Of a stretch of 56,215 bases of DNA, positions 54,585 through 56,215 are shown piece after piece. The stretch is from an uncultured Bacteroidales bacterium (lineage in GTDB: Bacteria > Bacteroidota > Bacteroidia > Bacteroidales > JAUNSR01), in contig CAMTON010000012.1 in assembly GCA_947074105.1 (NCBI GenBank), forward strand, positions 1 through 56,215, written 5' to 3'. The position numbers were made by a program, and so were the translations under genes. Position 1 is the stretch's first letter. Each line of letters begins with the position of its first letter. The notes under the pieces are model-generated. The model was not told the DNA's origin. It did no database searches and worked only from the letters and a program-made list of their open reading frames with translations.

Positions 54585-54720
54585 TTTGTGGTATTTTGCA
54601 GTTATTATAGTTTGCATCAGCCGATATTGCGAGACAGATTATTTGTCGCTGATTATTATATAAATAACTAAGAAATAATAAATTCTTAAAAACGCTTCTT
54701 ATTAATAGGCTGAGAGAGTT

Positions 54721-54728
54721 TATTTTTG
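54721..54728 (+). promoter_or_regulatory. Candidate -7 element for the TtcA-like gene
   Basis: TATTTTTG matches TAnnTTTG and is 28 bases before the ATG at 54757. No clear -33 box. Confidence 0.4.
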
Positions 54729-54756
54729 CATCTGAAAAAATGTATAAGAATTCATT

Positions 54757-55503
54757 ATGGCAAAATTCACTCCCGAAGAGGTTTTATTTAATAAGATAGA
54801 AAAGAAGATACGTAAGGCGATGGTAGATTATCGTCTTATTGAGGATGGAGACAAAATACTGATAGGACTGTCCGGTGGTAAGGATTCTCTCGCTCTTATT
54901 GATTTGCTGGGAAGAAGAAAAAAGATTTTAAAGCCGCGATTTGAAGTTGTGGCAGCTCATATCTCGATGACTAATATCGGATACGTTTCGGATCTAGATT
55001 ATCTGAAAAATCATTGTGCTAAGAACGATATCGAGTTCATTCATTATGAAACAAGTTTCGATGCCTCTACAGATATGAGAAAATCGCCTTGTTTCCTTTG
55101 TTCATGGAACAGACGAAAAGCTCTTTTTACAATCGCCAAAGAACATAACTGCAATAAGATTGCATTAGGCCATCATCAGGATGATATACTTCAGACTCTT
55201 CTTATGAATATGACTTTTCAGGGTGCTTTCGGTACAATGCCTCCTGTTCTTAAGATGAATAAGTTTGACATGACAATAATACGTCCTATGTGTCTTGTTG
55301 CGGAAAGCGATCTTATAGAGCTGTCTAAGATGTTGGGCTATGTGAAGCAGAAAAATCCATGTCCTTATGAGTGTTCGTCAAGCAGACCGGAAATGAAGAA
55401 TGTCATTAAGATGCTTGAGGGGATGAATGAAATGGCAAGATATAATCTGTGGTCTTCTATGACTAATATTCAGAAAGAATATCTGCCACAGGTTGTGGAA
55501 TAA
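54757..55503 (+). CDS. TtcA-like tRNA 2-thiocytidine biosynthesis protein
   Basis: PP-loop ATPase of 248 aa. ATP-binding motif LIGLSGGKDSLALIDLL, redox/Fe-S-type Cys pair SPCFLCSW, HHQDDILQTLLMN (PP-loop family) and a later CPYECSSSR. This matches the TtcA family, which thiolates C32 of tRNA using an iron-sulfur cluster; TilS (lysidine synthetase) also has SGGxDS but lacks this Cys arrangement and has a longer C-terminus. Length is normal for TtcA. Monocistronic, ended by the convergent hairpin at 55537. Confidence 0.9.
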   Translation: MAKFTPEEVLFNKIEKKIRKAMVDYRLIEDGDKILIGLSGGKDSLALIDLLGRRKKILKPRFEVVAAHISMTNIGYVSDLDYLKNHCAKNDIEFIHYETSFDASTDMRKSPCFLCSWNRRKALFTIAKEHNCNKIALGHHQDDILQTLLMNMTFQGAFGTMPPVLKMNKFDMTIIRPMCLVAESDLIELSKMLGYVKQKNPCPYECSSSRPEMKNVIKMLEGMNEMARYNLWSSMTNIQKEYLPQVVE

Positions 55504-55536
55504 ACGATTACTTCAGACTTTTAAATCCATATAATA

Positions 55537-55582
55537 AAAAGAATCCGTTTCTATGATTTATATCATAAAAACGGATTCTTTT
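55537..55582. terminator. Convergent terminator between TtcA-like and ferrochelatase genes
   Basis: Arms 55537-55550 and 55569-55582 are exact 14-bp reverse complements (AAAAGAATCCGTTT), with A-runs and T-runs at both ends and an inner pairing (TATGAT with ATCATA). It suits both transcripts. Confidence 0.8.
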
Positions 55583-55594
55583 GTTCTTTATGTT

Positions 55595-56215
55595 TTATTT
55601 GTATGATTCAACGATTTTCGATAATGATTCTATCCATCCTTCATAAGAATTAAGAGCAGGAAGTATTTCAAATGATTTACCTCCGTGAGAAATAAATTCT
55701 TCTTCTGCTGTTTTTGATAGTTCATATGTTGTTTCGACACAATCGACAGGGAAAGAAGCCGGTATGATAAGAATATTTTTCTTTCCTTCTTTCGCAAGCT
55801 TCTGAAGTGTCGACGAAAGATCAGGCTCGATCCAGGGAGTCTTCCCTACTCTTGACTGAAAAGCGACACTGAAAGTATTTCCTGCAAGCAATGAGTTTTC
55901 AAGAATATGTTTTGCGGTAACGTGACATTGTTTCCAGTAACATTTCTTATCACATTTATAGTTAAGACCTTTTATCTGACATGATTCATCAAAGCAACAT
56001 TCTTTATGTCCGGCTACAATATTTATATGAGAAACAGGGACACCGTGGAAACTGAAAAGAATATGATCGAATTCTTTTTTTATTGTTTCTTTTCTGATTT
56101 CAGGTTCATGAGAGACTTTGTCTTTTTCCTGATTTATATTATCGGATTTCTCCTTTTCCTTCTCTGTTTTTTCTTCTGCAAGAGTTACGTTTATTTTCTT
56201 ATTATCCTCTTTTTC
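55595..56215 (-). CDS. hemH: Ferrochelatase, C-terminal part (5' end outside the window)
   Basis: Inserts iron into protoporphyrin IX (or coproporphyrin) in haem synthesis. Only the last 206 residues lie in the window; the frame is open through the right edge. Active-site segment ILFSFHGVP (His57 of the fragment), CYWKQCHVTAKHIL, and SVAFQSRVGKTPWIEPDL with the family's SR.G...W..P pattern near the end. Two oddities: a highly charged Lys/Glu-rich segment (fragment residues 1 to about 45) directly ahead of EFDHILFSFHG, where other ferrochelatases have a short helix, and a cluster of seven Cys in HKECCFDESCQ to CYWKQC. An isolated ATG-free reading of the last 98 codons is not a gene but part of this one. 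Confidence 0.88.
   Translation of the reverse strand, partial: EKEDNKKINVTLAEEKTEKEKEKSDNINQEKDKVSHEPEIRKETIKKEFDHILFSFHGVPVSHINIVAGHKECCFDESCQIKGLNYKCDKKCYWKQCHVTAKHILENSLLAGNTFSVAFQSRVGKTPWIEPDLSSTLQKLAKEGKKNILIIPASFPVDCVETTYELSKTAEEEFISHGGKSFEILPALNSYEGWIESLSKIVESYK

Noticed and set aside
55595..55891. Separate 98-aa gene at the right end
   Set aside because: It would need a TTG start; the frame is open to the window edge and encodes more ferrochelatase motifs upstream.

Overview
The window looks like a chromosomal segment of a Bacteroidota member, most likely order Bacteroidales. Evidence: a hybrid two-component regulator (HTCS) next to a GH43 enzyme, a GH127 arabinofuranosidase, a DUF5686 outer-membrane protein, a C69 dipeptidase, a fimbrillin-like lipoprotein, Bacteroidota-type promoter elements (TAnnTTTG) ahead of several genes, and AT-rich intergenic DNA. 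I cannot name the genus. No rRNA, tRNA, CRISPR array, insertion sequence or prophage is visible. About 35 protein genes are supported, including one 58-aa gene (14453-14629) and a ferrochelatase cut by the right edge.

Layout. (1) 1-12.9 kb: alpha-2-macroglobulin-like lipoprotein divergent from PBP1C, then a large SNF2/RapA-type helicase, then a convergent thioredoxin with a long acidic tail. (2) 13.1-20.9 kb: Ser/Thr-rich fimbrillin-like lipoprotein, small winged-helix gene plus aroE, amidase plus MlaD-like protein, dnaA, nitroreductase. (3) 21.4-29.2 kb: DUF5686 outer-membrane protein, myo-inositol-phosphate synthase, metallophosphoesterase lipoprotein, small outer-membrane-like protein, M23 peptidase. 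(4) 29.2-37.4 kb: HTCS divergent from a GH43 lipoprotein, then an LtaS-like membrane sulfatase-fold enzyme. (5) 37.4-49.1 kb, all minus strand: C69 dipeptidase, LuxR-type protein with a degenerate receiver, RIC/hemerythrin-like protein that has lost most iron ligands, a three-gene operon (dCMP deaminase, S41 protease, 5-formyl-THF cyclo-ligase), Ca/Na antiporter, M3 peptidase, phosphoglucomutase. (6) 49.4-56.2 kb: a 22-bp tandem repeat array, a methyltransferase, a membrane cassette of two DUF2231 proteins and a double DoxX protein, GH127, a TtcA-like PP-loop protein, and partial ferrochelatase.

The main theme is envelope biology: peptidoglycan synthesis and hydrolysis (PBP1C, amidase, M23), lipid handling (MlaD, inositol phosphate synthase, LtaS-like enzyme), secreted peptidases and glycan hydrolases. 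Housekeeping genes are interspersed. The most noteworthy items are the DoxX-DoxX/DUF2231/DUF2231 cassette, the LuxR plus degenerate hemerythrin pair, the charged insertion in ferrochelatase, and a 22-bp palindromic-core repeat found at both ends of the window, each time directly behind the stop codon of a minus-strand gene.
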